From the NCBI RefSeq assembly GCF_017356035.1, contig NZ_JAFIQX010000015.1, positions 1 to 64,000 of the forward strand: a stretch of DNA of 64,000 nucleotides, given 5' to 3'. Position numbers and translations under genes: made by a program. Of the stretch, positions 23,130-32,745 are shown piece after piece (the stretch's first letter is position 1; the number at the start of each line of letters is the position of its first letter). The notes under the pieces were generated by a model that was not told the origin of the DNA, searched no databases, and was given only the letters and a program-made list of their open reading frames with translations. This DNA comes from Longitalea luteola. GTDB taxonomy: Bacteria; Bacteroidota; Bacteroidia; Chitinophagales; Chitinophagaceae.

Positions 23130-24251
23130 ATGAAAGAGAGCAACACACACCTTGCTTCCCTCGTTTCTTATAAGATCTTTCCTCCTGTGATGGGCGGGCA
23201 AAGAGCTATTGCATTATTGAACAAATACCTGGCCCGGCATGTACGCTTCACCTGCATCACTACCCGAAGTAATGATCCAGCGCTCGCCGAAGGCTACCAG
23301 TTGATAACAGTTTGGTCGGATTCGCCGCTCCGGTATATCAATCCATTTACTTTCTTTACCATTCGGTCTGTCATTCGCCGCCGTCAGATCACCCATATCC
23401 AGCTGGAGCATCCGTATTTCGGCTGGCTGGGATTGTTATTGAAATGGTTTACCGGCGTGAGGCTGATTGTGCGGTCACATAATATCGAGGGATTACGATG
23501 GAAGATCCTGGGCAAATGGTGGTGGAAAGCACTGTGGCATTACGAAAAGTTCATCCATAAACAGGCCCACTATAATTTTTTTATGCAGGATAGCGACCGC
23601 CTGTATGCTATTGAACATTTTAATCTGCAACCCCAGCGGTGTTTGACCATTACCTATGGCATTGAATGGCAAACGCCCCCCACCGCTGAAGAAAAAAATA
23701 TTGCCAGGCAGTCACTGGTTACCCGCCATGCCATTCCTGACGATCATTGTATCTTACTGTTCAACGGAGCGTTTAATTATAAACCTAATCTGAATGGCCT
23801 TGAAAAGATCGTGCATGAGGTATTGCCGGCCCTTGATAAAAAAGCGTCTTTTAAATACACTATGCTCGTCTGCGGTAAAGACATCCCCGCTGCCATTACA
23901 CAGTTAAACAAGCCAAATCTGATCATTGCCGGTTTTGTTGACGACATTACCACTTATTTTAAAGGAGCCGATATTTTCCTAAATCCTATTTTCGAAGGAG
24001 GCGGCATAAAAACCAAGCTGGTAGAAGCACTGGCGCATAACATGAATGCAGTATCAACAAGCCATGGCGCCATAGGTATTGATCCCGCCATTTGTAATGA
24101 TAAGCTGCAAATAACCGACGACACGATAAATGGTTTTGCTGAAAAGATCGTGCAGCTGTCAACCTGTAAAAAAGCTATTCCTCCTGCTTTTTTCGATCAG
24201 TTCTATTGGGATAATATTGCCCAAAAAGCCGCCAGGTTTATTGAAGTATAA
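23130..24251 (+). CDS. Glycosyltransferase family 4-like protein
   Basis: 373 residues with a GT-B fold. The N-terminal domain contains KIFPPVMGGQRAIALLNKYL (nucleotide-sugar glycosyltransferase start with a G-G loop) and LIVRSHNIEGLRW. The C-terminal donor-binding domain contains LLFNGAFNYKPNLNGLEKI, IIAGFVDDITTYFKGADIFLNPIFEGGGIKTKLVEALAHN (E-x7-E motif region) and a short helix end. It probably adds a sugar to a surface glycan. ATG 23130 directly follows the T-tract of a terminator, leaving no room for a ribosome-binding site. The next in-frame Met would remove the conserved N-terminal strand, so the start is retained. Confidence 0.88.
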   Translation: MKESNTHLASLVSYKIFPPVMGGQRAIALLNKYLARHVRFTCITTRSNDPALAEGYQLITVWSDSPLRYINPFTFFTIRSVIRRRQITHIQLEHPYFGWLGLLLKWFTGVRLIVRSHNIEGLRWKILGKWWWKALWHYEKFIHKQAHYNFFMQDSDRLYAIEHFNLQPQRCLTITYGIEWQTPPTAEEKNIARQSLVTRHAIPDDHCILLFNGAFNYKPNLNGLEKIVHEVLPALDKKASFKYTMLVCGKDIPAAITQLNKPNLIIAGFVDDITTYFKGADIFLNPIFEGGGIKTKLVEALAHNMNAVSTSHGAIGIDPAICNDKLQITDDTINGFAEKIVQLSTCKKAIPPAFFDQFYWDNIAQKAARFIEV

Positions 24252-24265
24252 CTTGTTTGCGGCTG

Positions 24266-25015
24266 TTAGCGTATACCAAACCGGTTTAAGAATTCTTCTT
24301 TACGGCGCGTGGCCACTTCTATTATGGCATTATCGCTCATTTCAATCACCCCGCCCCTGCCCTTATGGTATTTTACCACAAAGTTCAGGTTAATGATGTG
24401 CGAATTGTGAATGCGGAAAAACAGATCTGAAGGAAGGATCTCTTCGTATTCTTTAACCATCCGCGACGAAACATATTTCTGGTTGCCGGTAGTATGAACG
24501 TAGGTATAACCGCCTTTGGCTTCAAAACGGATGATGTCCGCCATTTGAACAAACACGAGCCCTTCATTATTAGGCAGGGCAATTTTCTGCAGGGCAGAAT
24601 TGGGTTTGTTGATATTGAAGAGCAGGGTCTGCAGTTGCTCATTGATGTTCTTGAACCGGATACGCTCGCGGGCTTTCAGCACAGCCGTTCTTAATTCGTC
24701 CATGCTTACCGGTTTTAATAAATAATCCAGGGCGCTGTATTTAAACGCTTTCAGTGTATAGGAATCAAAGGCGGTAATGAAAATGATCTCAAAATTTACG
24801 GGCATTATCCTGTCGAGCAGGTCAAACGCATTACCATGCGGCATTTCAATATCCAGGAAAACCAGATCGGGTTTTAGGGAAGCAATCAATGGGATGGCCG
24901 TTTCAGCGCTTACAGCCTCGCCGACGACCCGGACATCGGGACAGCTTTCGCCTAACAATCCCTGTAAAATGCGCAGGTTCTTTGGTTCGTCGTCTACAAT
25001 TAAAGCGTTAATCAT
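24266..25015 (-). CDS. LytTR-family response regulator
   Basis: 249 residues. The N-terminal receiver has DDE (8-10), phospho-acceptor Asp55 (LVFLDIEMP), and the usual Lys in YLLKPVS. The C-terminal LytTR DNA-binding domain (about 140-249) contains IRFEAKGGYTYVHT, SSRMVKEYEEILPSDLFFRIHNSHIINLNFV and the closing RRKEEFLNRFG. It is the cognate regulator of the sensor kinase encoded 21 bp upstream on the same strand. Its position at the end of the polysaccharide operon makes control of surface glycan genes plausible but unproven. Confidence 0.95.
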   Translation of the reverse strand: MINALIVDDEPKNLRILQGLLGESCPDVRVVGEAVSAETAIPLIASLKPDLVFLDIEMPHGNAFDLLDRIMPVNFEIIFITAFDSYTLKAFKYSALDYLLKPVSMDELRTAVLKARERIRFKNINEQLQTLLFNINKPNSALQKIALPNNEGLVFVQMADIIRFEAKGGYTYVHTTGNQKYVSSRMVKEYEEILPSDLFFRIHNSHIINLNFVVKYHKGRGGVIEMSDNAIIEVATRRKEEFLNRFGIR

Positions 25016-25036
25016 ACTACAAAGAAAAAGAATATA

Positions 25037-27937
25037 TTAATTAACTGGGAAACTTATTGTCACCCTGGTACCCAGGGAATTGTGAAATTCGTCCTCCAGA
25101 TCATCGATATGCATCGTTATCTTTTGCTCATGTTCAAGGTTGAACATATCGATTCGGTCTGCGGTTAATGATAAACCCTTACTTTGATAATTAATAGGAG
25201 AAATGCTTTTGTACTGCATTGCTGCTTTTCTGCCCACGCCATTGTCTTCGAGGATGCAAACCAGGTGGTCCTTATCCCGTTTAACGGTTATCGTCACCAT
25301 ACCGTTTTTGTCACGGCGAAAACGCAATCCGTGCCGCACGCTGTTCTCCACAAACGGTTGCAATATCATCGGTGGAATATAATGGTCTGCGGGGTCCACC
25401 GCATCTGCTATGACCACCTTGTAGGAAAAAGCATCTTCCAGCCTCGTTTTTTCCAGTTCCAGGTAGTTGGTGAGGTAATCCAGTTCTTCTTCCAGGCTGA
25501 TCTCGGGCCGCGAGGAAAAGTCAAGCGTTTGCCTGATGAGCCGTGAAAATCCCGAAATGAATTTATTAGCCCCGGCCACGTCGGCGTCCATTACATAATG
25601 CTGTATCGAGTTCAGGCTGTTAAAAATAAAATGCGGATTCATCTGCGCCTTACGCGACAGCTGTTCCAGTTCGTTTATCCGTTTATTCGTAGCCGTTTTT
25701 TCCTGCTCCCGCTTTCTTACCCGGCGAACGATCAACACCACTATCAGTCCGGTGATGGCCAGGAATAACGCACCCATCAACAGCTTGAACCAGATCTCTT
25801 CATACCACAATTTATCGATCGTAAAACGGATGGCCAGGATCTTGCTGTGTACATCGAATTTGTTGATGGCCTCCAGTTGCAGCATATAATCACCCGAAGG
25901 CAGCGTGGGATAATTTAAAAAAGTTTCCCGCGTTTCATGCCACGCGCTATCCAATCCCACCAACCGGTACCGGTAACGGATATCGCCGTTCGATTTATAG
26001 GAAATACCTACGAAATTGAACCGGATATTGTTCTTCTCATGAGGGATCACTGCCGGGGCATTGCTGGCATCAAAGGTTTCCCCTTCAATGGTAATGCCGG
26101 TAAAACGCAGATCACATCGCGACTGTCGCAACATCTTCTCTTCGTCGAAGAAAGAGATGCCTCCCGGGCTGCCAACGAATACTTTATTGTTATATACAAA
26201 GACCGTATTGATGACATCAGAGAGCAGTCCGTCGTTGGTGGTAAATTTTTCAATAGGAAAGCCTGGCCATAATACGTTCACTTTATTCAATCCCATATTG
26301 GTGCCTACCCACAAATTTCCTTTGTCTAAAAAAAGGGTGCGGCAGATGCTGCTCGTCAATCCACTGCTGCTGGAAATGCGTTTAATAAGCTTACCGTCCT
26401 TCCAGGCTATCAAACCATCGCCTGAAGTGGCTACCCACAATACATGATTTACATCTTCCCGAACGGCGGCTATGCGGCCCTGAAATTCTTTTAACAGGGA
26501 TCCCATGTAATGTGCCTTTTTATCAGGATCAAGACGGTATAAGCCGTTCTGGGTGCCTAAATAAATAGTATCATTATCCGAATAAACACAGGTGGCCCGG
26601 GAATGCCATAGCGTATCCATCACTTTCAGTGTTTGCTGGTCAATGGATAAAACGCATTTTTCAGAGGCTACCAATAACGTATTCCGGTGCAAACAGAAAT
26701 CCTTGACAGATACATCCCTTAGAAGGGATGTCAAATGCGTAAGGTCAGGCGACAGTTTTGCCAGGTAATTTTTAGATCCTATGATCACCGTGTTATCGCC
26801 CGTGGTGGTCACGATCATCCTTGAATTGGGACTGGCATGCTTAAAGACCTTCTGGTTTTCCATTTTGTCGCCATGCAGCTTGAAACGGTAAATACTATTC
26901 AATGTACTACCTGCCAGGATCCAGTCTTTATACTTTAGAATAGACAATACCAGGAAATTCTGGCGGTCTTTTGAAGAAAAGTCCAGGTTCAATGTAACGG
27001 CTGAATTCAGCCGGTAAACGCCTTTTCCGAGGGTACTGAACCACCAGTTGCCTTCCGAATCCTTTAACATGTTCAACACCCCGATATCGGGCAGGTAATG
27101 CTGAACACTGTCGGGATTGTTCACAGACCAAACCCAGGCGCCGTCCAGCGTACAGGCGGCGATGTTTTGATTATCGACCGCAGAAACATTCATATACTGG
27201 TCGTTCCCCGTTAACAAATGAAACTTTGTTTTCTTATGCTCGGGCGTTGATATAACCGACAACTCTTCGGGAGCGTTTCGCCACAACAATAAGGCACCTC
27301 TGCCCGCCGCATAATTATAATGTTTCACCTGGTATTCAACCGTTTTCCAAAGCGTAAGCCGACCATCTTTTAAAATATAGAATTTATCATCCAGCATAAC
27401 CCAGAAGCCGCCGGCCGGGCGGCCACTGATCAACGTTAAATAACCCAGCGGTTTGTCACCATTTTTCACAATGGTGATTACCTCGCCGTTCGTTTTCACT
27501 AAATGTAACCTCGACATTTCCTGTAACAGCACATTGCCGTCGGGATCTTCGGCAAACCGTAAGATGTTTTCCTGGATCTGTATTTTTTTCAGCAGCGAAT
27601 CGTTTTCACTGTTGTAAAATTTACCTTTATAATAATAGCAGACGGATTTTTGGAAGGGCGACAACCACACCCGGCCTTTTGAATCGGGAAACAATTGAAT
27701 GATATCATTATCGGGAAGGCCGTCCTCCCGGGTAAAGTTCTTGAAATGGGTGCCGTCAAAACGGCTTAATCCGGTTTCGGTTCCAAACCATATAAACCCA
27801 TCCTTGTCCTGGGCCATGCAAAAGACCGTGGATCCGGCCAGGCCCTCCTTCGTATCATAGTGGGTATAGCTGTACTCCTGGCCAAATGCCCATCCAGGTA
27901 AGCAGAACAGAAAAGCCAGTACAATAAGGTTGCGCAT
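25037..27937 (-). CDS. LytS-type sensor kinase with two-component-regulator propeller
   Basis: 966 residues. Signal peptide 1-19 (MRNLIVLAFLFCLPGWAFG), then a periplasmic beta-propeller made of repeats such as DKDGFIWFGTETGLSRFDG and DNDTIYLGTQNGLYRLD. A Y_Y_Y domain follows (NNIRFNFVGISYKSNGDIRYRYRLVGLDSAWHET...). One membrane helix lies near 715-737. The kinase core has the LytS-type His near residue 768 (QMNPHFIFNSLNSIQHYVM) and the ATPase motif LEDNGVGRKAA. It senses an extracellular signal, often a glycan or cell-envelope cue in this class, and phosphorylates the LytTR regulator encoded next. Confidence 0.95.
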   Translation of the reverse strand: MRNLIVLAFLFCLPGWAFGQEYSYTHYDTKEGLAGSTVFCMAQDKDGFIWFGTETGLSRFDGTHFKNFTREDGLPDNDIIQLFPDSKGRVWLSPFQKSVCYYYKGKFYNSENDSLLKKIQIQENILRFAEDPDGNVLLQEMSRLHLVKTNGEVITIVKNGDKPLGYLTLISGRPAGGFWVMLDDKFYILKDGRLTLWKTVEYQVKHYNYAAGRGALLLWRNAPEELSVISTPEHKKTKFHLLTGNDQYMNVSAVDNQNIAACTLDGAWVWSVNNPDSVQHYLPDIGVLNMLKDSEGNWWFSTLGKGVYRLNSAVTLNLDFSSKDRQNFLVLSILKYKDWILAGSTLNSIYRFKLHGDKMENQKVFKHASPNSRMIVTTTGDNTVIIGSKNYLAKLSPDLTHLTSLLRDVSVKDFCLHRNTLLVASEKCVLSIDQQTLKVMDTLWHSRATCVYSDNDTIYLGTQNGLYRLDPDKKAHYMGSLLKEFQGRIAAVREDVNHVLWVATSGDGLIAWKDGKLIKRISSSSGLTSSICRTLFLDKGNLWVGTNMGLNKVNVLWPGFPIEKFTTNDGLLSDVINTVFVYNNKVFVGSPGGISFFDEEKMLRQSRCDLRFTGITIEGETFDASNAPAVIPHEKNNIRFNFVGISYKSNGDIRYRYRLVGLDSAWHETRETFLNYPTLPSGDYMLQLEAINKFDVHSKILAIRFTIDKLWYEEIWFKLLMGALFLAITGLIVVLIVRRVRKREQEKTATNKRINELEQLSRKAQMNPHFIFNSLNSIQHYVMDADVAGANKFISGFSRLIRQTLDFSSRPEISLEEELDYLTNYLELEKTRLEDAFSYKVVIADAVDPADHYIPPMILQPFVENSVRHGLRFRRDKNGMVTITVKRDKDHLVCILEDNGVGRKAAMQYKSISPINYQSKGLSLTADRIDMFNLEHEQKITMHIDDLEDEFHNSLGTRVTISFPVN

Positions 27938-27977
27938 ATAGGCTGGTTAACAGAGAATAACAGATTGATTGCCGGAA

Positions 27978-29099
27978 TTATAAGACCTGGTTGATGCTGG
28001 CCCATAACAGGTTCGCTGTTCGCTCCCACGAAAAAGCCCCTTTTCGTACCCGCCCTTTTTGAATAAGCGCCTGCCTTACGGTAGCGTCCCTTACCATGGT
28101 TTCCATGGCATGTGCAATGTCGGTTACGTTATAGGGGTCTACCAGTAAGGCCGCATCGCCGGCCACTTCAGGCATCGACGTTACATTGGAAGTTATAACA
28201 GGCACATCACATTGCATGGCCTCGATCAACGGAATGCCGAATCCTTCAAAGTAAGGCACGAATGACAAACAAAAAGCAGCGCCAAATACGTTCTTCAGCT
28301 CTTCCGCCGGCAGCCGGCCTGTAAAGATCACATCCTGCCCATGCTGCATGTTCGTTTTACAGGCATGCATTTCATCGGTCTTGAACATTTCCCTGCCCAC
28401 CAGCAGCAGTTTCATTGGCGAACCTGTATTATTCTTGAACAGCTCAAATGCCTGCATGAGACGGATAATATTCTTCCGGGGATGCAGTGTGCCCACGAAC
28501 AGGAAATACTCGCTTCCTCCGGTGTACTTTTCTCTTACACTTTTTTTAACTGCCTCGTCTACCGGTTCATAAAAAGAATTGATGCCATTGTATACTACAT
28601 CAATTTTATCGGGGTTGGTTTTATAGGTAGTTACAATGTCTTTTTTACTGTATTCTGAAACAGTACCCAGCCGGGCTGCTCTTTCAATATATTTCGGAAA
28701 GAAATAATTATAATAATTCCTGTTCGTCCATTTCAGGTCTTCAGGAATATGATGGAAATTGATATCATGAACGACCCCGTACTGTTTCCCGTGCCAGCCC
28801 AGGCATAAAATACCATCCGGCGAATAAAACAGGTCGGGATCTATTTTTTTCAACAGCCGGCGCACACTCCATTCGAACCACATCACATTCAATACTGCAT
28901 GTTTGGCAGGCGGAAACAGGTTGTGGGGAATAATATTGTCGGCAAATACAAACTCGTTATGGATGCCCGAATCGAATAAAAAATGAAACTGGATCTGCGG
29001 ATTTTGCCGCACGATATGCAGCAACGTATTGTAGGCGAACCAGCCAATACCATCCATCTGACCTTTACGAAACACCCGAGTGTTCACAACAATTTTCAT
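27978..29099 (-). CDS. Glycosyltransferase family 4 (GT1-like)
   Basis: 373 residues. N-terminal Rossmann half: [26 protein letters not shown] and [33 protein letters not shown]-terminal donor half: [91 protein letters not shown]. The E-G-F-G-I-P-x-x-E motif is characteristic of GT4. It is the last biosynthetic gene of the minus-strand surface-polysaccharide operon, 22 bp after a GT2 gene. The sugar and acceptor are unknown. Confidence 0.93.
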   Translation of the reverse strand: MKIVVNTRVFRKGQMDGIGWFAYNTLLHIVRQNPQIQFHFLFDSGIHNEFVFADNIIPHNLFPPAKHAVLNVMWFEWSVRRLLKKIDPDLFYSPDGILCLGWHGKQYGVVHDINFHHIPEDLKWTNRNYYNYFFPKYIERAARLGTVSEYSKKDIVTTYKTNPDKIDVVYNGINSFYEPVDEAVKKSVREKYTGGSEYFLFVGTLHPRKNIIRLMQAFELFKNNTGSPMKLLLVGREMFKTDEMHACKTNMQHGQDVIFTGRLPAEELKNVFGAAFCLSFVPYFEGFGIPLIEAMQCDVPVITSNVTSMPEVAGDAALLVDPYNVTDIAHAMETMVRDATVRQALIQKGRVRKGAFSWERTANLLWASINQVL

Positions 29100-29121
29100 T
29101 CAGCAGAATTTGATCGATCCA

Positions 29122-30111
29122 TCAACGGATCACTTTCTTAACCATTTTGAAAAAGCCTCTTCCAAAAGCCGATTGATCCAGTTGTATCGCAATACGGATC
29201 CTGAATACATCGCGGGGCCGGAAGGCCTGGCCGGGTATAAGGTCGGCAGCAAAGGTCTCACACTTCGCTACCCAATCCCCCACTTTCAGGCTGCGTTTAT
29301 TTACAGGTGTTTTCAACAACCGGTGCGACAGCGTTTCACAATTGTATAAAAGAAATTGATGGCCATACCTGGTTACCACTTCTTTTATGCGCTGGTCTTT
29401 TTGCATCATCTCTTTTAAAAACTGTACATACCGGCTAAAGGCCTGCTGGTACACCATGCCATTCGTTACCCGGGAAGTGCTCTGGTGAAGCCGGTAAGAA
29501 AAACATTCCCTGAATGACGTGGCTTTGTAACCCATGCTGGCCAGGTGCACCCAAAGGCTGTAATCGGCAAAAAGCAGGTTGGGATAATCCACGGGCATCC
29601 CGCCTGCCGCATCAAAATCACGGGAGCGCATCAAATATCCGGTACCCGTGCTTTCCAGTAATTTGGTAAACTGAAAGGCAAGGAACTCATGACCGTATTG
29701 CACTTCGTCCATAGGCAAACACGGCCTTACCAGTGCCCCGGTTTCGTTTATGTAAGTAAAATGTGTCTGGTATAAGGTGGCCTTCGGATGGCGGGCGATC
29801 AACGCATCCATTTCCTGCAGGTAATGCGGATACAGCAGATCATCATGACCGATCATGGTCATGAATTCGTTTTTGGGAATGTCCTTTATCCGGCCCCAGT
29901 TCTCTTCAATAGACAGTGGTCTGTCTGAACGGTAAACAATGATCCTGTTATCATTCAGCGCGCTTATCCATTCAACAGTTCCGTCGGTGCTGTTGTTATC
30001 GAGCACGATAAGGTTAAAATCCGTATAAATCTGTCGTAAAATGCTTTGAACGCATTCCTTCACATATTCACCGCCGTTACGAACTGGTAGTATGATGCTG
30101 TATTTGGGCAT
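29122..30111 (-). CDS. Glycosyltransferase family 2
   Basis: 329 residues with a GT-A fold. The start YSIILPVRNGGEYVKECVQSILRQ, LIVLDNNSTDGT and the D-x-D-like loop GHDDLLYPHYLQEMD are family 2 landmarks. The C-terminal third is helical and ends in a basic tail (RGFFKMVKKVIR), consistent with peripheral membrane attachment. It lies in the surface-polysaccharide operon between another GT2 gene and a GT4 gene. Its partner sugar cannot be read from sequence. Confidence 0.93.
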   Translation of the reverse strand: MPKYSIILPVRNGGEYVKECVQSILRQIYTDFNLIVLDNNSTDGTVEWISALNDNRIIVYRSDRPLSIEENWGRIKDIPKNEFMTMIGHDDLLYPHYLQEMDALIARHPKATLYQTHFTYINETGALVRPCLPMDEVQYGHEFLAFQFTKLLESTGTGYLMRSRDFDAAGGMPVDYPNLLFADYSLWVHLASMGYKATSFRECFSYRLHQSTSRVTNGMVYQQAFSRYVQFLKEMMQKDQRIKEVVTRYGHQFLLYNCETLSHRLLKTPVNKRSLKVGDWVAKCETFAADLIPGQAFRPRDVFRIRIAIQLDQSAFGRGFFKMVKKVIR

Positions 30112-30157
30112 ACTTTAATATTATGGGTGCAGTTCACTGGAATAACGGAAACAAGGT

Positions 30158-31129
30158 TCAAATATATTTTTTTTCAGATCTAAACGCCCTTACCCAACTG
30201 TTGTATGGGAATTTAAAGTAAAAAATAATGAGTTTGAATACATACCTGGGATAAAAACGCTGCATAAATGGCAGCTCCAGGATCTTGGCTGAATTTTTGG
30301 CCACATCTTCAACAAACCGGCTATTCTTATTATTATAAGTAAAGTACTTTCGCAGGGCAAATGAATTTGCAATAAACCATCCGCCCAAATGTTTCATTAA
30401 TGCATCCACCCCATTTTTCTGATATACATTTTGTTTGAACTTTTCAGTAATAAGCCGATAAAATTCTTTACAACCTATATAGTATAATTCGAAGTTGCTT
30501 TTTGAAAAGTTACTATCATGTGCATACAAATTGCTGAACACTTTATTAATAAAAACGCCACCGCCAAATTCACTGCAGAGCGCCAACAGGGCGTGGTCGG
30601 CTAAATGCGGGCTGCCGAAGTCTGGCATTCCCCCGACCTTATAAGCAATTTCTCTTTTTAGTAAACAACTTGACCAAAGAAAATGCGGTGTCAATACCGG
30701 GTGTAAAAGCTGAAACAAAAAATCGTCAGGGCCAAAGGTTTCTATGGCACCGGCTTCTTTACCCGGTCTGTTACAACCACAATACACAGGATAGGAAGGA
30801 TAAGCGGTTGCTACAGCTAACATCTCCTCTATCATTGTGGGTATTACCGGATCGTCATCGGTAACCATGATCACATACTCCCCTTTCGACCGTTCAATAC
30901 TTTTATTAAAACTTTTAACCATGCCCAGGTTGGTATCGTTGGCGAAATACCTGAACCTGGGGTCATTCATGCCTGTTACAACACTTTCTGCGCTTTTAGT
31001 GGGATCATTATCAGAAACCACCACTTCAAACTGAGCATAAGTTTGGGTAGCCAGTAACTGCAATTGCTTTTTTAAAAGAACCGGCCGGTTATAAGTAGAA
31101 ATACAAAAGCTTACTTTCGGATCAACCAT
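30158..31129 (-). CDS. Glycosyltransferase family 2
   Basis: 323 residues. The N-terminal GT-A domain shows VSFCISTYNRPVLLKKQLQLL, FEVVVSDNDPTKSAESVV, MVKSFNKSIERSKGEYVIMVTDDDPVIP (metal-binding D-D-D). The remainder (CGCNRPGKEAG..., HLADHALLALCSEFGG) is variable acceptor-binding sequence. It starts 7 bp after the CmcI-like gene stop and so is clearly co-transcribed. It probably adds one residue of the same glycan as its neighbours. Confidence 0.93.
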   Translation of the reverse strand: MVDPKVSFCISTYNRPVLLKKQLQLLATQTYAQFEVVVSDNDPTKSAESVVTGMNDPRFRYFANDTNLGMVKSFNKSIERSKGEYVIMVTDDDPVIPTMIEEMLAVATAYPSYPVYCGCNRPGKEAGAIETFGPDDFLFQLLHPVLTPHFLWSSCLLKREIAYKVGGMPDFGSPHLADHALLALCSEFGGGVFINKVFSNLYAHDSNFSKSNFELYYIGCKEFYRLITEKFKQNVYQKNGVDALMKHLGGWFIANSFALRKYFTYNNKNSRFVEDVAKNSAKILELPFMQRFYPRYVFKLIIFYFKFPYNSWVRAFRSEKKYI

Positions 31130-31136
31130 ACATTGA

Positions 31137-31874
31137 TCATTTAATTTTCTTTAAATACCCATCTGGCGCTACACTTATCAACAGTTTATTATTAATGGCG
31201 GTATCAATTTCAAACTGATCATTATTCTTTAAAAATTCGTACACAGCGGTTTTGGGATTATCTCCAATACCCCAGGGACGTTTTTCTTTGAAATAGCCTT
31301 CGGGCAGATCTTCTACAATTGTATCAAACACCACTATGTAAGATCCCGGCGTAACAAAGGGTGCATAGAACTGCAACTCTTTCAACACGTGGTCTTGTGT
31401 GTGATTGGAATCAAGACTTACGAGCACAGTTTGCTTTCCTTTTACTACTGTTTTTACCTGCTCAACCAGGTTTGGGTCAATAGATGAGCCCTGGATCATT
31501 TTAATGCGCTTGAACATGGGGTGCGCTTCAATTTCCCGGCGATTGTGCTCACGGATATCAATATCGATACCCAATACCTCGCCCTTTCCGATCAACTCCA
31601 ATAAGGAAGCATAGTAGATCAACGATCCGCCATGGGCAATACCGGTTTCAATGATGAGATCGGGTTTCAGTTCCCAGATGATCTCCTGCATGGCTATCAT
31701 ATCCTGGGGATATTGAATGATCGGACGCCCCATCCAGGAAAAGTTATACGAGTATTGCGCCTTGTTCGATTCTATATTAAATGCCTCGGCTGCCTGTTGC
31801 AGGGAAACGTTTTTGCCATTACCGTTAATACGCTGTATTCGTTCATCAATAAACGCTTTGATCGGGTTATTCAT
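31137..31874 (-). CDS. CmcI-family (cephalosporin hydroxylase-like) SAM-dependent methyltransferase
   Basis: 245 residues. The core PDLIIETGIAHGGSLIYYASLL is the SAM-binding motif I of the CmcI family. DIREHNRREIEAHPMFKRIKMIQGSSID and VLVSLDSNHTQDHVLKELQFYAPFV are its downstream blocks. Despite the 'hydroxylase' family name, members near sugar genes are usually O-methyltransferases (as in rhamnosyl O-methyltransferases), so sugar O-methylation is inferred here. It overlaps the epimerase/reductase gene by 8 bp. Confidence 0.88.
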   Translation of the reverse strand: MNNPIKAFIDERIQRINGNGKNVSLQQAAEAFNIESNKAQYSYNFSWMGRPIIQYPQDMIAMQEIIWELKPDLIIETGIAHGGSLIYYASLLELIGKGEVLGIDIDIREHNRREIEAHPMFKRIKMIQGSSIDPNLVEQVKTVVKGKQTVLVSLDSNHTQDHVLKELQFYAPFVTPGSYIVVFDTIVEDLPEGYFKEKRPWGIGDNPKTAVYEFLKNNDQFEIDTAINNKLLISVAPDGYLKKIK

Positions 31875-32724
31875 TAGTCAAAATGTTTTTTAATTTGGTA
31901 TTATCACCCCAAAAACGCATCGGCTCATAATCGGGGTACGGATAGTAACCGAGATTAAGCGTAATGCTTTGTTTTTTTTGCGCCAGGTAATCGTTTACAA
32001 AATCTTTAATGGTAACAGGTTGTCCGCTACAACAATTTATGATACCGTTAACCTGGTTCTGCAAAGCGATCTTTACTATGTATTCCGCCACCTTTTCAAC
32101 CGGCAAATAGTCACGTACCTGTTCCCCCCCACTCATGTTGAACACCGGCTCATGGGCAGCCAGGGCCGCGTCCAGTTGCGAAAGTAAGGATTTCGGATTT
32201 TGCCCCTTTCCATACATATAAAAAAGGCGTATCCATTTAAGCATGAACGGATATTGCTGTTGTAGCTGTTGTAATTGCACCTGAAGTAAATGCTTTGCCC
32301 GGGCATAAGGATTATCGGGAAATACCTCCATATCTTCCCGTAAACAGCCCTCCTGCATTCCATATTCAAAACAGGTTCCGGTAACAGCCAAGTTGGTAAG
32401 GCCATGTTGTACCATGTTTTGCAGAAAAGTAAAATGGCGAGGTAAATTAATATCAGTATGAAAAGAGGATTTATAATTCGGTAACCCTTCCCAGGCCAGA
32501 TGTATCATAATATCCGGCTCATTGAAGTACCGGTAATAATCAACGGAAGTATCTGTTGCTTCCAGTTGAAAAGGTATATACTGTACCCAGGGGTACCATG
32601 AAAAAGTGCTGGCTTTCTGCTCATTGGCCGAACTGGCAATTACTGCAAATTGCTGCTGCAGCAATTCCTGCACCACATAATTTCCGATAAACCCGGTAGC
32701 TCCAGTCACCAATACTTTTTTCAT
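31867..32724 (-). CDS. NAD-dependent epimerase/dehydratase-type sugar reductase
   Basis: 285 residues, short-chain dehydrogenase fold of the extended family. The NAD(P) motif GATGFIGNYVVQELL is at 8-22, and the catalytic region includes TGTCFEYGMQEG followed by YARAKHLLQVQL (Y-x-x-x-K). Next to CDP-glucose 4,6-dehydratase, 3,5-epimerase and a C-methyltransferase it most likely performs the final 4-keto reduction of a CDP-6-deoxysugar. That role is inferred from position. It is followed 21 bp upstream-in-map by the C-methyltransferase gene of the same operon. Confidence 0.85.
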   Translation of the reverse strand: MKKVLVTGATGFIGNYVVQELLQQQFAVIASSANEQKASTFSWYPWVQYIPFQLEATDTSVDYYRYFNEPDIMIHLAWEGLPNYKSSFHTDINLPRHFTFLQNMVQHGLTNLAVTGTCFEYGMQEGCLREDMEVFPDNPYARAKHLLQVQLQQLQQQYPFMLKWIRLFYMYGKGQNPKSLLSQLDAALAAHEPVFNMSGGEQVRDYLPVEKVAEYIVKIALQNQVNGIINCCSGQPVTIKDFVNDYLAQKKQSITLNLGYYPYPDYEPMRFWGDNTKLKNILTNE

Positions 32725-32745
32725 AGAATTGTTTTCAGACAGACC

